From an uncultured bacterium (GTDB lineage Bacteria > Actinomycetota > Coriobacteriia > Coriobacteriales > Coriobacteriaceae), in contig CAJMQJ010000004.1 in the NCBI GenBank assembly GCA_905215525.1, forward strand, positions 129,589 to 193,588: a stretch of DNA of 64,000 nt, given 5' to 3'. Positions 15,846 through 23,667 of this stretch are shown here, in pieces (positions within the stretch are counted from its first letter, which is position 1; the number at the start of each line of letters is the position of its first letter). The position numbers and the translations under genes are program-made. The notes beneath the pieces are model-generated. The model searched no databases and was not told the DNA's origin. It worked only from the letters and a program-made list of their open reading frames with translations.

Positions 15846-17269
15846 GAATCTGTTTGGTACTCGAGGGTTGCTACCCCTATGTGCACGGCGGCGTATCTAC
15901 CTGGATGCACGGCTACATACAGGCCATGCCCGAGCACGAGTTTGTGCTGTGGGTGATTGGCGCGCATGCTGCCGACCGCGGCAAGTTTGTCTACGAGCTG
16001 CCCGGCAACGTGGTCGAGGTGCACGAGGTATTTCTGGATGACGCCCTGCGGCTTTCGGGCGAGCAAGAAGAGGCCGACTTTAACGATCGCGAGCGCGAGG
16101 CGCTGCGCCGCCTGATGTCGCTTTCTAATCCGGACTGGGACGTGCTATTTGATATCTTCCAGCGCCGTCGCGTGCATCCGCTCTCGTTTTTGCAGAGCCG
16201 AACGTTTATGGACATCTTCCGCGACGTGTGCCTGGCCGAGTACCCATTCACGCCCTTTGCCGATGCATTCCACACCATGCGCTCCATGCTGCTGCCCGTG
16301 CTCTACCTTCTGGGCAGCGAGGTGCCGGTGGCCGATGTGTACCACGCCATCTCAACCGGCTACGGCGGTCTGCTGGCGAGCCTTGGCTCCAGCGTTCACC
16401 ATGCGCCGGTGCTGTTGACCGAGCACGGCATTTATACTCGCGAGCGCGAGGAAGAGATCATTCGCGCCGACTGGGTGGTGCCGTCGTTTAAGGACCGCTG
16501 GATTCGCTTTTTCTACCTGCTTTCGGAGGAGATCTACCGCCGCTCCTTTCGCGTGACGAGCTTGTTTCATAACGCCCGCAAGACGCAGATCGATATGGGC
16601 TGCGATGCGGACAAATGCCTGGTCATCCCCAACGGCATCCAGTTTGACCGCTTTAAGGACATTCCCTTAAAGCCCGATGACGGCTGGGTGGACATTGGCG
16701 CGGTGGTGCGCCTGGCGCCCATCAAGGACGTCAAGACCATGATCTATGCCTTCTTTGAGCTGCACGAGCGCCTGCCCCGCGTGCGCCTGCACATCATGGG
16801 CGGCGTGGACGACGAGGAGTACGGCGCCGAGTGCTACGCGCTGGTCGAAACCCTGGGCGTGCGCGACCTGATCTTTACCGGCCGCGTCAACGTGGTCGAA
16901 TACATGGAAAAGCTCGACTTCACCATTTTGACGAGCATCTCCGAGGGCCAGCCGCTCAGCGTGCTGGAGTCGCTTGCAGCGCGCCGTCCCTGCGTGACGA
17001 CCGAGGTGGGCTGCTGCCGCGAGCTGCTCGAAGGTGCCCCGGGCGATGACTTTGGCGTGGCGGGTTTTGTGACGCCGCCCATGTATCGCAAGGGCTTGGC
17101 CGATGCCATGGAGCGCATGTGCACAAGCCGCGCCCGCCGCATTGAGATGGGGGAGCGCGGCCAGCGTCGCGTTGCCACGTACTTTTTGCACGAGCAGATG
17201 CTCGCCAACTATCGCGCGCTGTACGACGAGACGGCGCGTGCGTTTGACCTGCCCAGAGAGGGGGAGTAG
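15842..17269 (+). CDS. pelF: PelF glycosyltransferase
   Basis: A 475-residue cytoplasmic GT-B enzyme of family GT4. The N-terminal CLVLEGCYPYVHGGVSTW is the PelF signature. EHGIYTREREEEI lies at 194-206, and the C-terminal half has the nucleotide-sugar site with VIPNGIQFDRF, GAVVRLAPIKDVKT and TSISEGQPLSVLE (the E-x7-E type loop). PelF polymerises UDP-linked sugar from the inner face and works with PelD, PelE and PelG. Its ATG overlaps the previous stop (ATGA), with AAGGAGGG upstream. Confidence 0.93.
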   Translation: MRICLVLEGCYPYVHGGVSTWMHGYIQAMPEHEFVLWVIGAHAADRGKFVYELPGNVVEVHEVFLDDALRLSGEQEEADFNDREREALRRLMSLSNPDWDVLFDIFQRRRVHPLSFLQSRTFMDIFRDVCLAEYPFTPFADAFHTMRSMLLPVLYLLGSEVPVADVYHAISTGYGGLLASLGSSVHHAPVLLTEHGIYTREREEEIIRADWVVPSFKDRWIRFFYLLSEEIYRRSFRVTSLFHNARKTQIDMGCDADKCLVIPNGIQFDRFKDIPLKPDDGWVDIGAVVRLAPIKDVKTMIYAFFELHERLPRVRLHIMGGVDDEEYGAECYALVETLGVRDLIFTGRVNVVEYMEKLDFTILTSISEGQPLSVLESLAARRPCVTTEVGCCRELLEGAPGDDFGVAGFVTPPMYRKGLADAMERMCTSRARRIEMGERGQRRVATYFLHEQMLANYRALYDETARAFDLPREGE

Positions 17270-17272
17270 CCG

Positions 17273-18817
17273 GTGGCCGGAATCGGTTTTGAGCTCAAGC
17301 GCCTGTTTAGGCGCAAGGGTCTGTTTGCCACGATGCGCGCTTACGGCTACGCCGGCATTGTATGCACGGGCCCCATGCTGCTGGGTGTGCTGCTCCAGGT
17401 GGGTATCTTGGTGCTGTGCGGTCTGTGGGGCGTGGGGCGCGCCAACCAGGACCTGCTGGTGTGCATGGTGACCTATACGCTGCTGGCATCGCTCACGCTC
17501 ACAAGCTTTTTCTCCATGCCGGTCACGCGCTTTTTGGCCGACATGCTCTTTGCCGAGCGCGAGGATGAGATCCTGCCTTCGTTTTGGGGGTCTAATGCCA
17601 TCATGCTCGTTGCGGGCACGGTGCTCTACGGCGTCTTTTTGCTGTTCTCGGGGGCCACGCTGCTGCAGGGGCTGCTGTGCCTGTGGCTCTTCAACATCAT
17701 GATCGTCAACTGGAACGGCATGAGCTATCTCACGGCCATCAAAGATTATCGTGGCATTCTGTGCAGCTTTGCGGCCGCCATTGGCGTGGCGTGCCTGTGC
17801 GCCCTGGCAGCGCTGACGTTGGGACTGCCGCCGGTCGAGGGCCTGTTGGCGTCAATCGCCCTAGGCTACGGCGTCATGCTTGCCTGGGATGTGGTACTGC
17901 TGTACCGGTATTTTCCACAGAGTGATCGGAGTCCCTGGTGTTTTTTGCGCTGGCTCGACCAATTTATGCCGCTTGCGCTTACGGGGCTGTTTACCAACTT
18001 GGGGCTTTTCGTACACCTGGTTATTATCTGGGCGGGCCCTATTGGCGTGCAGATCAAAGGCCTGTTTTACGGGGCTCCTTACCATGACGTTCCGGCACTC
18101 ATTGCGTTTTTGACCACACTCGTCACGACCGTCAACTTTGTGGTGTCGGTCGAGGTCAATTTCTATCCGCGCTACCGTGACTACTACAGCCTGTTCAACG
18201 ACGGCGGCGTGGTGGGCGATATTGTGGTGGCCGAGGAGGAGATGCTCTCCACGCTCAACAGCGAACTGCGCTTTTGCGCGCTCAAGCAGCTGTTTGTGAC
18301 CGCGGCGGTCATCTCGCTCGAGACTACAGTGCTCTCGGCCCTGCCGCTGGGCTTTAACAATCTTATGCACGGGTATTTTCGCACGTTATGCGTAGGCTAC
18401 GGCCTGTATGCCGTGGGCAACACGATCCTGCTTATCTTGCTGTACTTTACCGACTACAAGGGAGCCGTTCTGGCCTCGGGCCTGTTTGCCGGTGTGGCAG
18501 GGCTGGCGACCGCCGTGTCGTTGCTTTTGCCGCAGCAGTTTTACGGCTTTGGCTTTTTGTTGGGTGCGGTGGTGTTTTTTATCGTGGCGCTGCTGCGGCT
18601 CGATACCTATACCGCCAACTTACCGTATCGTATCCTGAGTCAGCAGCCCATTGTGGCGACCGACAAAACGGGTCGTTTTACACAGCTGGGCCGCTTGCTC
18701 GACCGTGCCGAGCAGCGCTATGAGGAGTGCCGCCGCAAGGGCGTGCCGCACGGCGCGTTTCAGCGCGCAGTAGTTCGCGTGTATCGCAACCATTGGGGAG
18801 GTTCTGATGATCGATAA
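17273..18817 (+). CDS. pelG: PelG membrane transporter
   Basis: A 514-residue protein starting with GTG at 17273. The start MAGIGFELKRLFRRKGLFAT is characteristic of PelG. About twelve hydrophobic segments run through it, such as FMPLALTGLFTNLGLFVHLVIIW and NTILLILLYFT, as in the MOP flippase-like PelG that moves the polymer across the membrane. A short cytoplasmic tail with arginines follows. It begins three bases after pelF and overlaps the next gene by 11 bases. Confidence 0.93.
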   Translation: MAGIGFELKRLFRRKGLFATMRAYGYAGIVCTGPMLLGVLLQVGILVLCGLWGVGRANQDLLVCMVTYTLLASLTLTSFFSMPVTRFLADMLFAEREDEILPSFWGSNAIMLVAGTVLYGVFLLFSGATLLQGLLCLWLFNIMIVNWNGMSYLTAIKDYRGILCSFAAAIGVACLCALAALTLGLPPVEGLLASIALGYGVMLAWDVVLLYRYFPQSDRSPWCFLRWLDQFMPLALTGLFTNLGLFVHLVIIWAGPIGVQIKGLFYGAPYHDVPALIAFLTTLVTTVNFVVSVEVNFYPRYRDYYSLFNDGGVVGDIVVAEEEMLSTLNSELRFCALKQLFVTAAVISLETTVLSALPLGFNNLMHGYFRTLCVGYGLYAVGNTILLILLYFTDYKGAVLASGLFAGVAGLATAVSLLLPQQFYGFGFLLGAVVFFIVALLRLDTYTANLPYRILSQQPIVATDKTGRFTQLGRLLDRAEQRYEECRRKGVPHGAFQRAVVRVYRNHWGGSDDR

Positions 18818-20576
18818 GTTGATGTCTCGCCGCTGTCTGATCGAGGCGGCTGCCGGCGCGCTGCTGCTTTCGGGCTGCTCATCTCAGGACGAATCCTCGA
18901 CAAATAAGGTAAAAAAGCAGGACAAGATTAAAAAGGCCGAGGCCTCCGACCAGTCCAAGCATTTGCGCGATAAAGATGAGCTGTACGAGGTCTACGACGA
19001 CTCGGACATTGTGACCATGTACCTGACGGTCTCGCGCGGCAACAGCTCCGAGAACACGGACCATAGCTGGGCCGAGATCAACACGTACTCGGTGTATGAC
19101 TATGCCGACATGGGCGTGACGCGCTATCAGGTTATGGGCCTGCTGCAGGCGGGCGACGAAGACGGCCCGGTGGCCGGCGAGGTTGGCTATGGCGAGGAAG
19201 CGCCCAATGCCACCGTGCAGGTGCGCGGCCAGACATCGAGCTCCTGCACGCAAAAGAATTACAAGGCGGAGCTCAAAAAGGGCAAGGGTACCTGGCGCCA
19301 ACAGCGCGCGATTGCGCTCAACAAGCACATGGGCGAGGGTATGCGTTTTCGCAACAAGATGGCCTACGACCTTATCCGCGGGATTCCCCAGATGATGGGC
19401 CTTCGCACACAGTTTGTGCATCTGTGGGTGTGCGACCAGACCGAAAAGTCCAACGATACCTTTGAGGACTACGGCCTGTTTACGCAGGTGGAGCAGCTCA
19501 ACAAGACGGCACTTAAGGCACATGGCCTGGATAAGAGCGGGCACCTGTACAAGGTGAACAGCTTTGATTTCCATCGCTACGAGGACACCATTAAGCTTGC
19601 CGATGATCCCGACTACAACCAGGCAAACTTTGAGGGCATGCTTGAGATTAAGGGCGATTCGGACCACACCAAGCTCATCGAGATGCTCGATGCGCTCAAT
19701 GATGAATCGCAAAAGATCGATGATGTGCTCGATACCTACTTTGATACCGAGAATCTGGTCTATTGGCTGGCGTTTCAGATCCTGACGGGCAACTGCGATA
19801 CGCAGAACCGTAACTGCTATCTGTACAGCCCGCTTAACTCCAAGGTCTGGTACATCCTGGATTGGGATAACGACGGCATGCTGCGTAAGCTTGAGCTGAG
19901 CCTGAAGGGGTTCTCGGACTACGCGAGCTGGGAGCGCGGCGCAAGCAACTACTGGGGCAACGTACTGTTCAATCGTGCGCTGCGCAGCAAATCGTTCCGC
20001 AGCGAGCTCGACCGCGCCGTCAAGGACCTGCGCTCGTATATGACCGAGGCACGCCTGAGCAAGATGATCAAGCACTACCGCGATGTGACTGAATCCCTGG
20101 TCTTTGCTTCGCCCGATATCGACAATCTGCCTGTCACCAAGGACCAATACGAGCAGATCGCCGCGGCGATTCCCTCCGAGATCGAGGAGAACTACAAGAG
20201 CTTTCGCGAGAGTTTTAAAAAGCCCATGCCGTTCTACATTGGCGTGCCGCAGATCGATAACGGTAAGCTGCGCATTAACTGGGACGCGTCCTACGACTTT
20301 AAGGCGCGCGACATTCGCTATACCGTGGAGCTGGCGCGCGACTATGCCATAAGCGACGTGCTTTTTAAGGCCGAGGACGTGCTGCTTCCCGAGGTGACCT
20401 GCGATGCGCCCGATACCGGCCAGTATTTTGTGCGCGTGCGTGCCACCAACTCCGACGGCTATACGCAAGATGCGTTTGACTACTATGTAACCGACGACGG
20501 CAAGCACTACGGCATGAAGTGTTTTTACGTGCAAGACGGCGGTAAGGTCGTGGAGGATACGTATGAGGAGGGCTAG
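18807..20576 (+). CDS. CotH-kinase-family lipoprotein
   Basis: A 589-residue protein. The N-terminus carries a lipobox (ALLLSGC, cysteine near residue 26), so it is probably a membrane-anchored lipoprotein. A charged linker follows. The central region shows QVRGQTSSSCTQKNYKAELK, the substrate-side motif of CotH-like proteins, then EDYGLFTQVEQLNK and, near residue 350, WYILDWDND, the metal-binding DxDxD-type motif of CotH kinases. A C-terminal fibronectin-like domain ends the protein. CotH proteins phosphorylate extracellular proteins in Bacillus. Here the target is unknown; it could be the polysaccharide or another surface molecule. It overlaps pelG and the VTC gene, so it belongs to the operon. 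Confidence 0.8.
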   Translation: MIDKLMSRRCLIEAAAGALLLSGCSSQDESSTNKVKKQDKIKKAEASDQSKHLRDKDELYEVYDDSDIVTMYLTVSRGNSSENTDHSWAEINTYSVYDYADMGVTRYQVMGLLQAGDEDGPVAGEVGYGEEAPNATVQVRGQTSSSCTQKNYKAELKKGKGTWRQQRAIALNKHMGEGMRFRNKMAYDLIRGIPQMMGLRTQFVHLWVCDQTEKSNDTFEDYGLFTQVEQLNKTALKAHGLDKSGHLYKVNSFDFHRYEDTIKLADDPDYNQANFEGMLEIKGDSDHTKLIEMLDALNDESQKIDDVLDTYFDTENLVYWLAFQILTGNCDTQNRNCYLYSPLNSKVWYILDWDNDGMLRKLELSLKGFSDYASWERGASNYWGNVLFNRALRSKSFRSELDRAVKDLRSYMTEARLSKMIKHYRDVTESLVFASPDIDNLPVTKDQYEQIAAAIPSEIEENYKSFRESFKKPMPFYIGVPQIDNGKLRINWDASYDFKARDIRYTVELARDYAISDVLFKAEDVLLPEVTCDAPDTGQYFVRVRATNSDGYTQDAFDYYVTDDGKHYGMKCFYVQDGGKVVEDTYEEG

Positions 20577-21354
20577 CGCGTTGCTTGAGCGCTTGGCGGC
20601 CCCGCCTGTGCGTACCGCGCAGGAGCGTTACCGCCACGAGCTCAAATATCTCATTAACGAGGCCGAGCACGCCGCGCTTGCCTGTCGCATGGCGCCGGTG
20701 TTTAAGCTGGACAAGCATGCGCGGGCGGGCGGTTACACTATTCGCAGCCTGTATTTTGACGACTACTGTAACTCGGCCTACGAGGAAAAAGACGCCGGCA
20801 TTCTCATGCGCAAAAAGTATCGCGTACGCATCTATAACGGCAGCGACAAGGTGATTAAGCTTGAGCGCAAAAAGAAGTACGGTAGCTGGATTTACAAGGA
20901 AGATGCGCCGCTCACGCGCGGCGAGTTTGAGCAGATTTTGGCTGGCGACTACGACTTTTTGCTGAGGAGCCCTTATCCGCTCTGTCGCGAGTTCTACATC
21001 GAGTGCATCTGCAACATGATGCGCCCGCGGACCATCGTGGATTACGAGCGCGAGCCGTGGGTGATGGACGAGGGCACCGTGCGCATCACGTTTGACATGA
21101 ACGTGCGTGCCGCGGTGGGGAGCTTTGACATCTTTGACGCGACGCTGCCCGCGCTGCCGGTCTTGGAGCCCGGAAAGCTGGTGATGGAGGTCAAGTTTAC
21201 GGAGTTTTGCCCGCAGCTGGTGCGCGATATGGTGCCGCCGGGCGCGGCCGAACTCACGGCGGTCTCCAAGTATTGCCTGTGTTACGAAAAGACCGCCTAC
21301 CTGCGCGGTTTTAACTACTGGGAATCGGATTTTGAGAACCGAGGGGATATTTAG
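20563..21354 (+). CDS. VTC-domain polyphosphate polymerase-like protein
   Basis: A 263-residue soluble protein. The tunnel fold of VTC/triphosphate-tunnel enzymes is shown by RHELKYL (24-30), RSLYFDD (61-67), YRVRIY (86-91), KLERKKK (99-105), then RPRTIVDYEREPWV, RITFD, VMEVKF and SKYCLCYEK. These basic and acidic pairs line the tunnel that makes polyphosphate from ATP in VTC4. The ATG at 20563 overlaps the previous gene by 14 bases. A TTG at 20581 with AGGAGG nine bases upstream is an equally good start. It is followed by a DUF4956 membrane protein, a common pairing. Its role beside Pel genes is unknown. Confidence 0.85.
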   Translation: MRRASALLERLAAPPVRTAQERYRHELKYLINEAEHAALACRMAPVFKLDKHARAGGYTIRSLYFDDYCNSAYEEKDAGILMRKKYRVRIYNGSDKVIKLERKKKYGSWIYKEDAPLTRGEFEQILAGDYDFLLRSPYPLCREFYIECICNMMRPRTIVDYEREPWVMDEGTVRITFDMNVRAAVGSFDIFDATLPALPVLEPGKLVMEVKFTEFCPQLVRDMVPPGAAELTAVSKYCLCYEKTAYLRGFNYWESDFENRGDI

Positions 21355-21357
21355 ACC

Positions 21358-22023
21358 ATGAGCACCAGGGACTTTTTTAAGAACTCCGTCTTGGAGGCGT
21401 TTGGCCAGGTCGACCCTGCCAAGATCGGTCTGTCGCTGCTCGTGGCGCTCGCCATGGGCATCCTGATCTATTGCGTGTACAAGCGCTTTTTTACCGGCGT
21501 GGTGTACTCGCGCAGCTTTGCCGTGACGCTCGTGGGCATGTGCGTGCTCACGTGCATGGTGACGCTCGCGATCTCGACCAACGTGGTCATCTCGCTCGGT
21601 ATGGTCGGTGCTTTGTCCATCGTCCGCTATCGTACGGCGGTTAAGGACCCGCTCGACCTGCTGTATCTGTTTTGGGCCATTACCACGGGCATTACGGCGG
21701 GTGCCGGCATGTACGCGCTCGTGGGGCTCACGGCAGTGGTGATCGTGGTGATGATTGCCGGCTTTGCGAGCCATCAGGACAAGGCGTGCGTGTACATGAT
21801 GGTCATTCACTACACGGGCCTGACCACCGGCGACGATATCGTGCGCGCGTTCGGTCGCACCAAGTTTACGGTGAAGTCCAAGACCATGCGCGGCGACAAG
21901 GTCGAGATGGCCGTCGAGGTGTTCTCGGACGGTGTGGATATGCCCTATGCCGATGCGATTCGCGCGCTCGACGGCGTTGAGGACCTGACGCTCATCCAGT
22001 ACAACGGCGAATATCACGGCTAA
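21358..22023 (+). CDS. DUF4956 membrane protein
   Basis: A 221-residue protein with about four membrane helices in the first 140 residues (GLSLLVALAMGILIYCVYKR, FAVTLVGMCVLTCMVTLAI, VVISLGMVGALSIVRYRTA, VGLTAVVIVVMIAGFAS) and a soluble C-terminal domain. SIVRYRTAVKDPLDLLYLFW is the family hallmark. DUF4956 genes commonly sit beside VTC-domain genes; a role in membrane coupling of polyphosphate or a nucleotide signal has been suggested only by context. It is the last gene of the Pel-type operon and is followed by a perfect hairpin. Confidence 0.85.
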   Translation: MSTRDFFKNSVLEAFGQVDPAKIGLSLLVALAMGILIYCVYKRFFTGVVYSRSFAVTLVGMCVLTCMVTLAISTNVVISLGMVGALSIVRYRTAVKDPLDLLYLFWAITTGITAGAGMYALVGLTAVVIVVMIAGFASHQDKACVYMMVIHYTGLTTGDDIVRAFGRTKFTVKSKTMRGDKVEMAVEVFSDGVDMPYADAIRALDGVEDLTLIQYNGEYHG

Positions 22024-22030
22024 TTTTGTT

Positions 22031-22052
22031 CCGGCGTTCTAACGAACGCCGG
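22031..22052 (+). terminator. Perfect hairpin after the Pel-type operon
   Basis: CCGGCGTTC (22031-22039), loop TAAC, GAACGCCGG (22044-22052): a nine-pair GC-rich stem eight bases past the DUF4956 stop. There is no T tract, so it may be a weak terminator or an mRNA 3' end stabiliser. Confidence 0.5.
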
Positions 22053-22135
22053 ACCGCTCGACGCTGCTTGCGCTGACGTTTTCTCGACCTAGGTGGGCTG
22101 GTCTTGGTTTGGTTTTATGTAAGGGATGGTGCCGC

Positions 22136-23140
22136 GTGGACGTGCAACAGCTAGAAGAGTCCTGGGCTGCAAGGGCCGGCGCGCGTGAGGCGCGTCTTGT
22201 TGCGGCCTCGCACGTGCCGGCGGCGCTGTCGCTGCTGGGGATTGTGCGTCCCAGCGATCGCCTGGTCGTGTTTGCCGATGACTTTGCCGATGCGTTTGCG
22301 CGCGGCTTTGATGCCTGCGACGTTGTGCTCGTGGGGGAGCCGTCGGTTGCGGCGTTTACCGCCGCGTCCGAGGACTTTGATGCTTCGTTTGATGCTGGCG
22401 GGTCGCATCTGTGGTGGTTCGTCAATTCCATCGGCGGGTTTGGCCTACGTGTGCCCGATCTGCGTGCGCTGGGTCGGGCGGCGCGTGAGGCTCATGCGCT
22501 GCTGGTTGTGGACAACACCGTGGCGTCGGCTTTTGGCTGCGATCCGCTGCGGCTGGGTGCTGCGCTGTCGCTCGAGGCGCTCGATCGCGTGTGTGCCGGC
22601 GAAGCTCCGCGCAAGCTCGTCGCCGTCTCGGTGGCGCGCTCGCAGCTCAAGCGCCATCGTGTGGATGCAGCTGCCGAGTGCACGCATGCCCTGCTTGAGG
22701 GCTGTGGCTTGGCCAAGCTTGATTTGACTGCTGACGAGGCCGACGTGCTGGAGCGCGGGCTGGACTCGCTCGATGCTCGCATGCAGGCTCACTTCGACCG
22801 CGCACGTGCACTGGCCGAGTATCTGGCTGCCAACGAGATAGTGCGCAACGTGCGCTATCCAGGGCTGGGTTCGCATCCCGATCATGCGGTTGCAACGGGA
22901 ATCCTCGAGCACGGCTTTGGCCCGGCAGTTGAGTTTGACCTTATCGAGCGAAGTGCGGGTGAGCTGTTCGACACATTGCCGGGTGAGTTCCGCACGTCGC
23001 CCGCCGGCGGCGCAACGACACGCCTTTCGGCCCCGCGCGGTAAGCAGGGGGGCGTCATCCGCCTCTTCGCCGGTACCGACGATCCCCTGGTTGTAGCGTC
23101 CACCCTAGACAACGCCCTTCGCAAGTTAGCTACTCTTTGA
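22136..23140 (+). CDS. Degenerate Cys/Met-metabolism PLP-fold protein
   Basis: A 334-residue protein. GTG 22136 is preferred because AAGGGATGG lies nine bases upstream. The overall pattern is that of cystathionine gamma-synthase/MetC-type enzymes: VVDNTVASAFGCDPL holds the pyridine-nitrogen aspartate (D126), and the C-terminus has VRYPGLGSHPDHAVA and RLFAGTDDP. At the position of the Schiff-base lysine (normally S-x-T-K-Y) the sequence reads SVARS (165-169), so the lysine is replaced by R168, although K172 lies nearby. Several conserved residues of the N-terminal substrate loop are also missing. It may be inactive or use a different lysine. It converges with the ModE-like gene, overlapping by 11 bases. 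Confidence 0.7.
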   Translation: MDVQQLEESWAARAGAREARLVAASHVPAALSLLGIVRPSDRLVVFADDFADAFARGFDACDVVLVGEPSVAAFTAASEDFDASFDAGGSHLWWFVNSIGGFGLRVPDLRALGRAAREAHALLVVDNTVASAFGCDPLRLGAALSLEALDRVCAGEAPRKLVAVSVARSQLKRHRVDAAAECTHALLEGCGLAKLDLTADEADVLERGLDSLDARMQAHFDRARALAEYLAANEIVRNVRYPGLGSHPDHAVATGILEHGFGPAVEFDLIERSAGELFDTLPGEFRTSPAGGATTRLSAPRGKQGGVIRLFAGTDDPLVVASTLDNALRKLATL

Positions 23141-23474
23141 TGGTGGCAATGAGGTCGCTGGCTTTGGTGGCGATGACGTTGTTGATGTCGGCCTGCAGCT
23201 CCTCGTAGACCGCTATGGCGCGCTCGCCGGCAGGCGTGAGCGTGGATCCGCGGGCGCCGTCGCGCTCGATGAGTTTGCATCCCAGCTGCCCTTCGGCTTC
23301 GTTCACAATGCGCCAAGCCTTGGAATAGGCCATGCCCATGCTTTTGGCGGCGCGGTTGAGCGAGTGCTCGCGGGCAATACCCTGCAGCAACAAGACGCAG
23401 CCGTGACCAAACACGCCCGGCAGATCTTTGTCGCACGCTTGAATGACCAACTTTGCCGTCGTCTTGTATTCCAT
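23130..23474 (-). CDS. ModE-like winged-helix regulator
   Basis: A 114-residue protein matching the N-terminal DNA-binding domain of ModE/LysR-type regulators: LLLQGIAREHSLNRAAKSMGMAYSKAWRIV is the helix-turn-helix, followed by the wing RDGARGSTLTPAGERAI. The molybdate-binding TOBE domain of full ModE is absent, so it may sense nothing itself or act with a partner, as is common for short ModE-like proteins. It is divergent from guaB across about 190 bases, and an inverted repeat lies 24-42 bases upstream of its start. Confidence 0.8.
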   Translation of the reverse strand: MEYKTTAKLVIQACDKDLPGVFGHGCVLLLQGIAREHSLNRAAKSMGMAYSKAWRIVNEAEGQLGCKLIERDGARGSTLTPAGERAIAVYEELQADINNVIATKASDLIATIKE

Positions 23475-23497
23475 GTGCCTTACGTCTCCCCGCTAAA

Positions 23498-23516
23498 GCG
23501 TTTGCTGGGCAAACGC
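23498..23516. promoter_or_regulatory. Inverted repeat upstream of ModE-like gene
   Basis: GCGTTTGC, three-base spacer, GCAAACGC: perfect eight-base arms between the divergent ModE-like gene and guaB. The position fits an operator for autoregulation, but a transcribed hairpin is equally possible. Confidence 0.4.
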
Positions 23517-23667
23517 AAAGCGTGCGTCAAACCCTCGTGTGCTCTTCTTAAATCAAGCATTGTAGCAGTCAAAGTGCGTTAAGATACTTCCCCAGTATTG
23601 GGCGCCCAAGGTTGGGCTGGGTCCTACGAGGCCTGCAGCCGACCGGTCGCATGGAAAAAGGAGAAAC

